NCBI GenBank assembly: GCA_019359395.1 | Contig: JAHHHK010000019.1 | Location: forward strand, 62,001 to 126,000 | Source of the DNA: Komarekiella atlantica HA4396-MV6 | GTDB lineage: Bacteria > Cyanobacteriota > Cyanobacteriia > Cyanobacteriales > Nostocaceae | Length of the DNA stretch: 64,000 nt | Direction: 5' to 3' | In this document: positions 1 to 8,457 of the stretch, one piece after another | How the letters are laid out: each line of letters opens with the position of its first letter | Numbering within the stretch: the stretch's first letter is position 1 | Notes under the pieces: generated by a model | What the model was told of the DNA's origin: nothing | The model's input: the letters and a program-made list of their open reading frames with translations, nothing else | Databases searched by the model: none | Position numbers and translations under genes: made by a program

Positions 1-1
1 A

Positions 2-514
2 TTGGAAGCAGCATGGTGTTACCAAGGTGATTCAAAAGCAGTTTTGGATAGATTAACAAATGATGAACTTTTGCGCCGCTATGCAATGGGAGAAAGGAAT
101 TTTGTTAACGCTAATTTGAGATGTGCAGTGCTTGCATCAATGAATCTGAGTAAGATTAACCTAAGTTATGCCAAGTTGAGTTCGGCTAATCTCAGTCAAG
201 TTAACCTAACTCAAGCTGATTTAACAGCAGCAGACCTAAATCTAGCTAATTTAAGTAGAGCAGATCTGAGTAAAGCATCTCTAGTGAGAGCAAACCTAAC
301 TAAGGCAGACTTACAACTAGCAAACCTGAAAGGGGCTAACCTCAGTATGGCTAACTTAAGTGAAGTTAACCTGACTGATGCAGACTTGAGAGGAGCTAAT
401 CTAGCGCTAGCAGATTTAAGAGGGGTAAATTTTCAATTTTGTGACTTGAGTGGGGCTAATCTGACAGGTGCTAAGTTTTTTGAAAGGGAATTGGCTTTTG
501 CGAAGCAACGATAA
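2..514 (+). CDS. Pentapeptide-repeat protein, 5' end outside window
   Basis: About 170 residues are visible. From about residue 35 the protein is built of A(N/D)L-centred pentapeptide repeats (for example ANLSQVNLTQADLTAADL), predicted to form a right-handed quadrilateral beta helix. The frame is open to the window edge and its first codon is TTG, so the true start probably lies upstream. The first ~33 residues are not repetitive and could be a linker from an upstream domain. There is no signal peptide or membrane segment in the visible part. Such proteins are abundant in Nostocales and mostly of unknown function. No partner gene is visible, and the next gene on this strand is 466 bp away. 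Confidence 0.85.
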   Translation: MEAAWCYQGDSKAVLDRLTNDELLRRYAMGERNFVNANLRCAVLASMNLSKINLSYAKLSSANLSQVNLTQADLTAADLNLANLSRADLSKASLVRANLTKADLQLANLKGANLSMANLSEVNLTDADLRGANLALADLRGVNFQFCDLSGANLTGAKFFERELAFAKQR

Positions 515-980
515 CTTACAGCAAGAAACTCTTAACAGGCTATATCATTTTCATTGTTCATTGGGAGCGCAGCTGATGATGTCTAGCTTAAAAATAGGGA
601 CTGGAGATTAGGAAAGAAATATTTTCATTCCCTCATTGTGCTCGCATAGCGTGCGCTTTGCGCTCACTCTGTTCATGGAGTCTCTCGCATAAGTCGAGAT
701 TTGTTAAATCGAACTACAGATAAACACAGATAAATCTCGGTGTTTATGCCATTTTGAAAAAAATGCGACAGATAGACCACTGTAGAGACGTTGTATTGCA
801 ACGTCTCTACCAAAGGATTTGTTGCAATCATTAATTGAATTGACCAAATCACGTAATTTCACTATGGTCAATTTGTAAATTGTGTAACTCATGATTTTGT
901 AAAGTTTTGTGATTTGCTGCATAACTTTTGCTTTTGCGATTGAAGTGTAAGTAACACCCACAGTTTTTCTATTTGAGTTA
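515..980. other. Intergenic region upstream of the acyl-modification cluster
   Basis: No supported gene. It holds one 29-bp palindromic repeat (782-810) and an AT-rich stretch just before the FAAL start at 981 that presumably carries the promoter of the cluster. An 85-codon frame on the minus strand (704-961) has no family resemblance and overlaps the palindrome, so it is not called. Confidence 0.6.
782..810. repeat. Dispersed palindromic repeat, copy 1
   Basis: A 29-bp near-perfect inverted repeat with arms starting GTAGAGACGTTG and ending CAACGTCTCTAC. The same sequence recurs at 8356-8384, 24125-24153 and, inside acnB, at 43043-43070. It can form a strong hairpin. This is a small dispersed palindrome of the kind common in Nostoc genomes. 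Confidence 0.9.
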
Positions 981-2846
981 ATGCTAGAGAACCTTATACC
1001 AAGTATCTCCCGGCAACATCTGAATCAATTTCCTACCTTAACTGCTCTTTTACGTCACAGAGCACTATACCAGCCAGATCAAATTGCTTTTATTTTTTTG
1101 CAAGACGAAGAGACAGAATCAGCTCGCTTAACTTATCGAGAGTTAGACCAACAGGCTCAGGCGATCGCTGTTCAATTACAATCAATTAAAGCAAGTAGTG
1201 AGCGCGCATTACTGCTCTACCCACCAGGATTAGACTACATTGCTGCGTTTTTCGGATGTTTATATGCCAATGTAGTGGCTGTTCCGGCTTATCCACCCCG
1301 CCGGAATCAGAAAATGTCTAGGCTGATGGCGATCGTGAGAGATGCTCAGGCTACAGTAGCACTCACTACTACATCTGTGTTGACCAACTTAAAGGATAGA
1401 TTTTCTGAAACTCCAGAATTGTCTTCACTACGTTGGTTAGCAACCGATAATCCCAACGAACAAGCGTTAGACTGGCAAGAACCAAAAGTTAGCAGCGACA
1501 CGCTGGCATTTCTGCAATACACTTCAGGTTCTACAGGAATACCCAAGGGTGTAATGGTTACTCATGGCAACCTGCTACATAATTCAGAATTAATCCATAA
1601 CTCTTTCGAGCATACATCCAAGAGTTGGGGATTAATTTGGTTGCCACCTTACCACGACATGGGGTTGATTGGTGGAGTGCTACAGCCACTTTACGGTGGT
1701 TTTCCGGTAACATTTATGTCACCCGCAGCCTTTCTTCAAAAACCGATTCGTTGGTTAAATGCGATTACTCGTTATAAAGCGACTACCAGCGGCGGCCCCA
1801 ATTTTGCTTATGAATTATGTGTTCAAAAAATTACGCCAGAACAACGAGAAGGCCTTGATTTGAGCAGTTGGGAAGTAGCTTTTAATGGTGCTGAGCCGAT
1901 TCGTCCTGATACACTAGATCGGTTTGCTGCAACTTTCGAGCCTTGTGGTTTCCGCCGAGAAGCATTTTACCCCTGCTATGGGATGGCTGAGACAACACTC
2001 ATCGTCACCGGGGGTTTGAAAAAAGCCGCTCCTGTTGTCTGCTCCGTTAAAAAGGAAGATATTGAGCAAAACCGAGTAGTAGTAGCTACTCCTGAAAAAG
2101 AAGAGGTCAGACAAATTGTCGGTTGCGGACAAGAATTGTCTAACCAAGTTTTGATCGTTGACCCTGAATCCTTAACTCGCTGTGCATCTGGTCAAGTGGG
2201 AGAGATTTGGGTATCAGGTTTGAGTGTGGCTCAAGGCTATTGGAATCGACCAGTAGAAACACAAAAAGCTTTCAATGCTTTCCTTGCTGACACTGGAGAG
2301 GGCCCGTTTCTGCGTACAGGAGACTTAGGCTTTTTACAAGATGGCGAGTTGTTTGTTACCGGACGAATCAAAGATGTGATTATTATCCGGGGTCGCAACC
2401 ATTATCCTCACGATATTGAACTGACAGTAGAACAAAGTAACCTGGTACTAAAACCAAGTTCTGGTGCGGTGTTCACCGTGGAAGTAGAGGGTAAAGAGCG
2501 ATTAGTTATTGTTCAAGAGGTAGAGCGGAATTATCTCCGAAAACTGGATGTGAATAAAGTGGTTGGAGATATTCGTCAAGCGGTGGCGACAGAACATGAA
2601 CAGCAAGTTTATGCTGCGGTACTGGTGAAGACTGGAAGTATTCCCAAAACTTCGAGTGGTAAGATTCAGCGTCATGCTTGTCGAGCTGCTTTCTTGACTG
2701 GAAGTTTGGATGTAGTGGAGGATTGGAGCGAGAATCCTCAGAGCAAAACAAAGTTTGTGCATTTGAATGCTGAAGTTGATTCTCTGTTGCAGCAATTGCA
2801 GACTTCTAAAATTTCAAGTGATACAAAGTCTCTAAAAGTAGATTGA
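981..2846 (+). CDS. Fatty acyl-AMP ligase (FAAL)
   Basis: A 621-residue stand-alone adenylate-forming enzyme. Motifs in order are YTSGSTGIPKGVMVTH (A3, about residue 180), the FAAL-type segment around SGGPNFAYELC, CYGMAET (A5), TGDLGF/TGRIKD (A7/A8) and a C-terminal SGKIQRHACR containing the catalytic Lys. FAALs activate free fatty acids as acyl adenylates and pass them to the phosphopantetheine arm of an ACP rather than to CoA. It is followed by three desaturases and two small ACPs on the same strand, so its acceptor is probably one of those ACPs. It resembles the first 580 residues of the fusion at 13808. The acyl chain length cannot be read from the sequence. Confidence 0.93.
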   Translation: MLENLIPSISRQHLNQFPTLTALLRHRALYQPDQIAFIFLQDEETESARLTYRELDQQAQAIAVQLQSIKASSERALLLYPPGLDYIAAFFGCLYANVVAVPAYPPRRNQKMSRLMAIVRDAQATVALTTTSVLTNLKDRFSETPELSSLRWLATDNPNEQALDWQEPKVSSDTLAFLQYTSGSTGIPKGVMVTHGNLLHNSELIHNSFEHTSKSWGLIWLPPYHDMGLIGGVLQPLYGGFPVTFMSPAAFLQKPIRWLNAITRYKATTSGGPNFAYELCVQKITPEQREGLDLSSWEVAFNGAEPIRPDTLDRFAATFEPCGFRREAFYPCYGMAETTLIVTGGLKKAAPVVCSVKKEDIEQNRVVVATPEKEEVRQIVGCGQELSNQVLIVDPESLTRCASGQVGEIWVSGLSVAQGYWNRPVETQKAFNAFLADTGEGPFLRTGDLGFLQDGELFVTGRIKDVIIIRGRNHYPHDIELTVEQSNLVLKPSSGAVFTVEVEGKERLVIVQEVERNYLRKLDVNKVVGDIRQAVATEHEQQVYAAVLVKTGSIPKTSSGKIQRHACRAAFLTGSLDVVEDWSENPQSKTKFVHLNAEVDSLLQQLQTSKISSDTKSLKVD

Positions 2847-3000
2847 TAAAGAGCGTTGTTGAGTGAAAATATGAATTTGTCTCACGCAGAGACGCAGAGA
2901 ATGAGAGTTTGAATTCTCGCGGGTACTTCACAACAGCTTTACCCAGAGTATCTTCAGTCCATCAAGAGATTTGTAAATCAAAATAATCAGGAAAGACAAA

Positions 3001-3975
3001 ATGTCAATGCAGCTTGATCGTGCCATACCAGCCGAACTGCTGGTAAATCCTAGTGCAAAAAAAAGTATCACCATCAAGAGTGATTACCTGAGAACGCCGC
3101 AGCGGCTTCATGCTTTAGCTCTTTTGTGGATTCCTTTACTGGGTTCAGTAGCCGCACTAGCGATCGCTTTTTACTCAGGGATAGGTGCAGTGGAGATCGG
3201 ATTGTTAGTGAGCATGTATATCTTGACTTTGGTAGGAATTACCGTAGGTTTTCATCGCCACTTTGCACACACTGCCTTTCAGACTAGCACTGCTGTCCGG
3301 GTTATCTTAGCTATCTTGGGATCTATGGCTTGTGAAGGGCCGCTAACTTATTGGGTGAGCAATCATAGACGCCACCACCAATATAGCGATCGCCCCGGAG
3401 ATCCTCATTCACCATTTTTCCAAGAAAGTGAATCCCTAGGCGGGTTACGAGGGCTATGGCATTCACATATCGGTTGGATGTTTAAGCACGAAATCACCAA
3501 CACTTTCTTATTCACTAAAGACCTGCTTCGCGATCCGGTTATTTCTAAGGTCAACCAACTTTATTACGTTTGGGCTTTACTGGGTCTAGCTATACCCACC
3601 ATTTTGGGAGGAATTCTTACAGGAACGATTATGGGTGCAGTATCGGGATTTCTCTGGGGTGGTTGCGTTCGATTATTCCTGATATTTCACTTCACCAGCA
3701 GTATTAACTCCATCACTCATTTATCTGGCAACCGTCCTTTTGATACCAAAGAACATAGTAGAAACAACATTTGGCTAGCTATTCCCACAGGTGGAGAAGC
3801 TTGGCATAACAACCACCACGCTTTTTCAAACTCAGCAATTTTCGGGTTGAAATGGTGGCAAATAGATTTTGGTTTCTACGTGATTTGGGTATTAGAAAAA
3901 GTCGGCTTAGTCTGGGATGTCAAGAAGCCTACAGCTCAGATGATCGAGTCTAAACTCAAGGCTAAAAACAATTAG
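3001..3975 (+). CDS. Fatty acid desaturase 1 (DesC/JamB-like)
   Basis: A 324-residue membrane di-iron desaturase of the acyl-CoA/delta-9 type. Three histidine boxes are intact: HRHFAH (85-90), HRRHH (122-126) and HNNHHA (269-274). Hydrophobic pairs lie at about 40-85 and 190-225. It is first of three paralogues in a row, 45 bp before the next. In cyanobacteria related enzymes either desaturate membrane lipids at delta-9 or, beside a FAAL and a small ACP as in JamABC-type modules, act on acyl-ACP to give alkenes or alkynes. The FAAL/ACP context favours the second role, but regiochemistry cannot be assigned. Confidence 0.93.
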   Translation: MSMQLDRAIPAELLVNPSAKKSITIKSDYLRTPQRLHALALLWIPLLGSVAALAIAFYSGIGAVEIGLLVSMYILTLVGITVGFHRHFAHTAFQTSTAVRVILAILGSMACEGPLTYWVSNHRRHHQYSDRPGDPHSPFFQESESLGGLRGLWHSHIGWMFKHEITNTFLFTKDLLRDPVISKVNQLYYVWALLGLAIPTILGGILTGTIMGAVSGFLWGGCVRLFLIFHFTSSINSITHLSGNRPFDTKEHSRNNIWLAIPTGGEAWHNNHHAFSNSAIFGLKWWQIDFGFYVIWVLEKVGLVWDVKKPTAQMIESKLKAKNN

Positions 3976-4020
3976 TAACTATATCGTTCTCATCTTTCTG
4001 AATGGAGTTAACAACATATC

Positions 4021-4983
4021 ATGACCACTCAAACAGTAAAAGTCTGGCGCAAGAAAAGCAAAACTATAGAGAATCAAAGCCTCCAAAATCTCCAAAGACG
4101 TTTTGCTTTGGGTACTGTATTAGTCCCCACCATAGGTTTTGTTGCTGCTATTGCCCTACTTTGGTTTACAGGTATTAGTTCAGTAGAAATCGGTCTGTTT
4201 GTGGGCATGTACATCGTAACTGTTGGTGCAACTGAAGTGGGTTTTCATCGACACTTTGCCCATAGATCCTTTGAGGCAAAACCGACAGTACGAGCAATCC
4301 TGGCAATCCTGGGGTCGATGGCGGGTCAAGGGCCTGTCATTTACTGGGCAGCTACCCATCGTCACCACCACCAGCACAGCGATCTGCCTGAAGATCCTCA
4401 TTCACCTTACATTCACGAAGGTAAGCAATTAGGTTGGTGGCACGGCTTATGGCATTCTCACATTGGCTGGTTCTTCAGCAGCAAGATGACAAATGCCGTG
4501 TTCTTTGCCAAAGACTTAATTCAAGATCCTCTAATTGTCAAGATTAGTCAGTTGTATTTAGTGTGGATCATCATCGGTCTTGCTATCCCCGCTGTTCTCG
4601 GAGGAATTATCACCTGGACATGGATGGGAGCCTTGAAAGGGTTATTGTGGGGTGGCTTCGTGCGGATGTTTGTAGGACAGCACGCCACTTGGAGTATTGG
4701 CTCAGTGGCTCACATTTGGGGCAACCGTGCTTTTGATACCCGTGAACATAGCAGAAACAATTTCTTACTGACTATACCTACCTTGGGCGGAGGATGGCAC
4801 AACAACCATCATGCCTTTCCTAACTCTGCGCTCGCTGGTTTGGAGTGGTGGCAAATTGATCCAACTGGCTGGACAATTCAAGCGCTAGAAAAGCTGGGCT
4901 TAGCCTGGGATGTGAAAAGACCTACACAACGCTTGATTAATGCCAGAAAAAAGAATCCGTCTGAATCTTCAGTAGATTTGTAA
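4021..4983 (+). CDS. Fatty acid desaturase 2 (DesC/JamB-like)
   Basis: A 320-residue paralogue of the preceding desaturase. Histidine boxes are HRHFAH (76-81), HRHHHQHSD starting at 113, and HNNHHAF starting at 260. It shares the core WHNNHHAFPNSAL and the C-terminal AWDVKRPT-type ending with its neighbours, but its first ~25 residues are different. A stem-loop (5005-5027) lies after its stop, before desaturase 3. Three non-identical copies suggest sequential or position-specific desaturations of one acyl chain rather than gene dosage. This is an inference from context. Confidence 0.92.
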   Translation: MTTQTVKVWRKKSKTIENQSLQNLQRRFALGTVLVPTIGFVAAIALLWFTGISSVEIGLFVGMYIVTVGATEVGFHRHFAHRSFEAKPTVRAILAILGSMAGQGPVIYWAATHRHHHQHSDLPEDPHSPYIHEGKQLGWWHGLWHSHIGWFFSSKMTNAVFFAKDLIQDPLIVKISQLYLVWIIIGLAIPAVLGGIITWTWMGALKGLLWGGFVRMFVGQHATWSIGSVAHIWGNRAFDTREHSRNNFLLTIPTLGGGWHNNHHAFPNSALAGLEWWQIDPTGWTIQALEKLGLAWDVKRPTQRLINARKKNPSESSVDL

Positions 4984-5004
4984 CCTCACAGCTTGCAGCA
5001 ATTT

Positions 5005-5027
5005 AAAGGGCGGGTGAGACGCCCTTT
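5005..5027 (+). terminator. Stem-loop between desaturases 2 and 3
   Basis: Perfect 8-bp arms AAAGGGCG (5005-5012) and CGCCCTTT (5020-5027) with a 7-nt loop. There is no T-run after the stem, so it may be an mRNA-processing or stabilising hairpin within the operon rather than a true terminator. Confidence 0.4.
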
Positions 5028-5064
5028 CCACAAATACAACAAGTAAAAATCAAAAAGGTGAAAA

Positions 5065-6066
5065 ATGGAAGTTTTGAATTCGCAAATACCTGAGATATCT
5101 ATGGTTGCAAGTGCTGACAATTCGTATACAGAAACTCAAGCCAAAGTCAAGAGACAGAAAAAAACTGTCACAAGTAGCTACCTGAAAACTTTACAGCAGA
5201 TTCATGCCCTGACAGTTGGCTTAGTCTCTTGTTTAGGATTTGTGATTGCAGTGGCGCTATTGCTAGCAGGAAATACCCTCAGCCCCATCGAGATTGGAAC
5301 TTATCTAGCGCTGACAGTTATAATTGGCATCGGTACTACAGCCGGATTTCATCGACACTTTACCCATAAAAGCTTTCAAGCAGCAATGCCCGTGCGGGTT
5401 GTCCTTGCCGTCTTGGGATCGATGGCTGCACAGGGGCCGTTAATTTTCTGGGTAGCATTGCATCGATTGCATCATGAACATAGCGATCGCCCTGGCGACC
5501 CTCATTCACCCCATTTTCATGGAAAAGGTTTTTTTGGGATGCTACGAGGGCTATGGCACGCACACTTCGCCTGGACAATCGATTATGACGCTCCCAATGC
5601 AACTTACTACGCCAACGATTTATTGCGAGATAAAATCCTCTCAAAAGTCAGCCAGATGTACTTCCTCTGGGTATTCCTGGGTTTTTTGATTCCCACAGTT
5701 GCGGGGGGTTTCCTTAGAGGTTCTTGGACAGGTGCTTTCTACGGTTTCCTCTGGGGTGGACTGGTAAGACTTTTCTTTTGGCATAACATGGTTTGGTGTA
5801 TTACCTCAGTTGCACACGTCTTTGGTAGTCGTCCCCTGGAAAGCCATGACATGAGTACAAACAACTTTCTGTTAGCTATCCCCACATTAGGCGAATCTTG
5901 GCACAACAATCACCATGCTTTCCCTAACTCAGCAATGGCAGGGTTGAAGTGGTGGCAAATTGACCCAAGTGGCTGGGTAATTCGCGCACTGGAAAACCTG
6001 GGCTTAGTTTGGGATGTTAAGACGCCGACAGCACGCATGATGGAAGCTAAAACCAGAACCGCCTAA
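5065..6066 (+). CDS. Fatty acid desaturase 3 (DesC/JamB-like)
   Basis: A 333-residue third paralogue with boxes HRHFTH (96-101), HRLHHEHSD starting at 133 and HNNHHAF starting at 280. It has a longer, Lys/Gln-rich N-terminus (about 40 residues) than the other two. The second box has Leu-His-His in place of the Arg/His-rich form of copies 1 and 2, so it is the most diverged of the trio in that region. It is predicted to be an integral membrane protein. It sits immediately upstream of the duplicated ACP genes, which supports an acyl-ACP substrate. It could instead be an ordinary lipid desaturase; context is the only discriminator here. Confidence 0.92.
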   Translation: MEVLNSQIPEISMVASADNSYTETQAKVKRQKKTVTSSYLKTLQQIHALTVGLVSCLGFVIAVALLLAGNTLSPIEIGTYLALTVIIGIGTTAGFHRHFTHKSFQAAMPVRVVLAVLGSMAAQGPLIFWVALHRLHHEHSDRPGDPHSPHFHGKGFFGMLRGLWHAHFAWTIDYDAPNATYYANDLLRDKILSKVSQMYFLWVFLGFLIPTVAGGFLRGSWTGAFYGFLWGGLVRLFFWHNMVWCITSVAHVFGSRPLESHDMSTNNFLLAIPTLGESWHNNHHAFPNSAMAGLKWWQIDPSGWVIRALENLGLVWDVKTPTARMMEAKTRTA

Positions 6067-6394
6067 TTCAACTGTTAAGCCGTCGCGTATCTATCCCAAG
6101 TAGAAAGCATAGAAGTTAAATCATGTCTGGTTAATCAAGCTGAATAAAAAAGTTCGTTTGTAGTTAGGGCTTTAGTCCTGACTTTGGGGGCTGAAGTCCC
6201 CACTACAAACTGCTTATTATCGGTGATTTGGCAGACATCATAATTAAATGCGCGATCGCTTAACAAATCTCTCTAAATGCATATTCCCAAATGCATAAAA
6301 CTCAGAAGATTAACTGATTAATAACTAAAGGAAGCAATTCAAATCCTGAATGCAGATTTAGTTCAAAGACAACACCCCAAAGGAGATTTTTACA
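6067..6394. other. Intergenic region before ACP 1
   Basis: No gene. Contains a dispersed inverted-repeat element (6157-6209), one HIP1 site, and the leader of ACP 1 with an AAAGGAG-type ribosome binding site about 12 bases before the ATG at 6395. Confidence 0.6.
6157..6209. repeat. Small inverted-repeat element (TTTGTAGT...ACTACAAA), copy 1
   Basis: A 53-bp element with terminal 8-bp inverted repeats and internal sub-hairpins (AGGGCTTTAGTCCT and GGGGCTGAAGTCCCC). A diverged copy lies at 12721-12767 after the GMC oxidoreductase gene. Both copies sit in intergenic spacers of the same cluster. Confidence 0.75.
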
Positions 6395-6697
6395 ATGGCT
6401 ATCCAACAAGTGTCTACAATTTCACTACCTGACAACGCTACAATAGATGCAGGTAAACAACCCTTAACCAACGCAGAGATTCAAGCATGGTTGATTTCTT
6501 ATCTATCTGAACTACTAGAAATCGACCAATCTGAAATTGATGTCAACGTTCCCTTTGAGCGCTACGGTTTAGACTCCTCAGCTGCCATTGGCTTGACTGG
6601 TGACTTAGAAAATTTGTTGGGATACGAATTAGAACCAACCATCTTGTACGATTACCCAACTATTGAAGTTTTATCTGAGCAGTTAGTGGCAGCCTAA
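6395..6697 (+). CDS. Acyl carrier protein 1
   Basis: A 100-residue stand-alone carrier protein. The phosphopantetheine site is YGLDSSAAIG with Ser61 as the likely attachment residue, followed by the typical helix-III end YDYPTIEVLSEQL. It is not the housekeeping AcpP, being less acidic and having a 25-residue N-terminal extension, and it resembles carrier domains that partner FAALs. It is nearly identical to ACP 2 (three substitutions over the last 90 residues). It probably receives the acyl adenylate made by the FAAL at 981 and presents it to the desaturases and the methyltransferase. Confidence 0.93.
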   Translation: MAIQQVSTISLPDNATIDAGKQPLTNAEIQAWLISYLSELLEIDQSEIDVNVPFERYGLDSSAAIGLTGDLENLLGYELEPTILYDYPTIEVLSEQLVAA

Positions 6698-6765
6698 ACT
6701 AACTCATAAATCGGCATTGCACCAACAAAGGATGAAATTGATGTATTGATCTCTAAAACTCCTCA

Positions 6766-6905
6766 TCCTCTCTGCGCCTCTGTCTTGAAAAGTTTCCTAC
6801 GGTTCGCGTTAGCGTCTCGTAAGAGAGGGAAACCCTCCTTCTCCTGACGGAGACCGGAGGCGAACAGAACTTTTCGCTGCGCCTCTGCGTGAGACAAATT
6901 CATAT
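6766..6905. repeat. Dispersed GCAGAG-type repeat, copy 1
   Basis: A block containing GCGCCTCTGTCTTGAAAAG, GTTAGCGTCTCGTAAGAGAG and CGCCTCTGCGTGAGACAAAT. The same arrangement occurs at 34984-35148, and diverged relatives lie at 37925-38105, 51137-51265 and 56580-57010. It separates the two ACP genes. A minus-strand frame through it encodes the same spurious peptide as the other copy. Confidence 0.8.
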
Positions 6906-6985
6906 TCACAATCAGCAACACCCATAAATCAATCCCAACAATCAGATTCATTAGTAATTATTCTGTCATCAATTGAGGTAACACA

Positions 6986-7291
6986 ATGAACACTCTAACC
7001 ACTCCCTCTACAACTTCACTACCTGACAACGCTACAACAGATGCAGGTAAACAACCACTAACCAACGCAGAGATTCAAACATGGTTAATTTCTTATCTAT
7101 CTGAACTACTAGAAATCGACCAATCTGAAATTGATGTCAACGTTCCTTTTGAGCGCTACGGTTTGGATTCCTCAGCCGCCATTGGTTTAACTGGTGATTT
7201 AGAAAATTTACTGGGATACGAATTAGAACCAACCATCTTGTACGATTATCCGACTATTGAAGTTTTATCTGAGCAATTAGTGGCAGTCTGA
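6986..7291 (+). CDS. Acyl carrier protein 2 (recent duplicate)
   Basis: A 101-residue carrier protein with the same site YGLDSSAAIG (Ser62). From the common SLPDNAT onward it differs from ACP 1 only at about three positions, so the duplication is recent or is kept uniform by gene conversion. The first ~10 residues differ. Its leader contains TGTCATCAATTGAGGTAA (6964-6981), which is repeated exactly before the methyltransferase start (7456-7473), suggesting a shared translation-initiation region. Two carriers could serve two loading enzymes or raise flux. Confidence 0.93.
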   Translation: MNTLTTPSTTSLPDNATTDAGKQPLTNAEIQTWLISYLSELLEIDQSEIDVNVPFERYGLDSSAAIGLTGDLENLLGYELEPTILYDYPTIEVLSEQLVAV

Positions 7292-7477
7292 ACTAACTCA
7301 TACAGCAATTTTAAAATGAATAGACTACATTTTTACCTCACGCAGAGACGCAGAGACGCAGAGAAAGAAGAATGCTCTGATGTTGTAGTCTAAACAAATG
7401 AAAACTGCTGTGAACCATCCCGCTTTCCCAAGAATCAGATTAATTCGCAATATTTTGTCATCAATTGAGGTAATACT

Positions 7478-8350
7478 GTGACCACTTTAACAACTCAGAA
7501 TCCCGGTGCATCAGCAGAGGCAATTCAGCATCACTACGACGTAAGCAATGAGTTTTACAGACTTTGGCTTGATTCTACTAACACTTATTCAGCCGCGCTT
7601 TGGGAAGATAATGACACCCTAGAGTTGGCGCAGATTAGAAAACTTGACTATCATATCAATCAAGCTAGAGCTAGCAATGCTAAACGAGTTTTAGATGTCG
7701 GCTGTGGCTGGGGTTCTACACTCAAACGCTTGGTAGAAGTACATGGTGTTCAGCAAGCTGTAGGTTTAACTTTAAGCAATAGCCAAGCAGAGTGGATTTC
7801 GTCATTCAACCAGCCACAAATTGATGCCAGGGTAGAGAGCTGGTCAGACCATGTTCCCACAGCGCCTTATGATGCAATTATTTCCATTGGTGCATTTGAA
7901 CACTTTGCTCAGTTGAATCTTTCTCAAGATGAGAAAATAGCAGGTTATCGGGCATTCTTCCAACGGTGTCATGAGTGGCTGCAACCAGGGGGATGTATAT
8001 CGCTCCAGAGCATTTCCTATGAGAATTCTCGCCGTGAAGACTTCAGCCAGTTCTATGCTAATGAAATTTTCCCAGAATCAGACTTACCTCGTTTAGCAGA
8101 CATTGCCACAGCAAGTGAGAGACTTTTTGAGGTTGTGGCGCTGAGAAATGACCGCGAACACTATGCACGTACACTGAGAGCTTGGCAAAAGGGGCTGAAA
8201 GCCAACCGCACAGCAGCAGTCAATCTGGTTGGTGAAGAAGTAGTCAGCCGCTATGAAAAATACCTGAAATTTTCGATCATCGGTTTCCATGTAGGGACTA
8301 TGGGACTATTACGAGTTACACTGCGACGCATAGATAATCCTCGTGATTGA
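7478..8350 (+). CDS. CFA-synthase-type SAM methyltransferase
   Basis: A 290-residue member of the cyclopropane-fatty-acid/mycolic acid methyltransferase family. Visible features are the N-terminal HHYDVSNEFYRLWLD segment, the SAM-binding motif VLDVGCGWGS (about 67-76), GLTLSNSQ, and a C-terminal RTLRAWQKGL...LVGEEVV region ending in FHVGTMGLLRVTL. The start is GTG, chosen because a GAGG ribosome site precedes it within the duplicated 18-bp leader. Such enzymes add a methylene or methyl group across a double bond, so it plausibly works on the product of the upstream desaturases. Whether the result is a cyclopropane or a methyl branch cannot be told. Confidence 0.88.
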   Translation: MTTLTTQNPGASAEAIQHHYDVSNEFYRLWLDSTNTYSAALWEDNDTLELAQIRKLDYHINQARASNAKRVLDVGCGWGSTLKRLVEVHGVQQAVGLTLSNSQAEWISSFNQPQIDARVESWSDHVPTAPYDAIISIGAFEHFAQLNLSQDEKIAGYRAFFQRCHEWLQPGGCISLQSISYENSRREDFSQFYANEIFPESDLPRLADIATASERLFEVVALRNDREHYARTLRAWQKGLKANRTAAVNLVGEEVVSRYEKYLKFSIIGFHVGTMGLLRVTLRRIDNPRD

Positions 8351-8355
8351 TTAAA

Positions 8356-8423
8356 GTAGAGACGTTGCAATGCAACGTCTCTACGAAATAATGGGTTTTT
8401 TCGCCCCTGAATCGGTGTTCTAG
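8356..8423. repeat. Dispersed palindrome plus tail, copy 2
   Basis: The GTAGAGACGTTGCA palindrome (8356-8384) is followed by a tail, through GAATCGGTG, that closely matches the sequence after the palindrome at 24125-24153. The repeated unit is therefore about 70 bp and not only the hairpin. It lies between the methyltransferase and the PKS gene. Confidence 0.85.
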
Positions 8424-8457
8424 AAACACGAGCAATTAAATAAGTAGAGATGTTGAA

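Noticed and set aside
704-961. 85-codon minus-strand frame upstream of the FAAL
   Set aside because: Runs through the palindromic repeat, low-complexity composition, no ribosome site and no resemblance to known proteins.
3001-3975. Calling desaturase 1 simply desC
   Set aside because: His boxes fit DesC, but the FAAL/ACP context makes an acyl-ACP pathway enzyme at least as likely, so no symbol is given.
6763-6951. Minus-strand 62-codon frame, and a similar peptide in the 34861-35184 frame
   Set aside because: Both encode the same phrase (EGFPLLRDANANRRKLFKTEA) only because both lie in copies of one dispersed DNA repeat. No ribosome site and no independent conservation.
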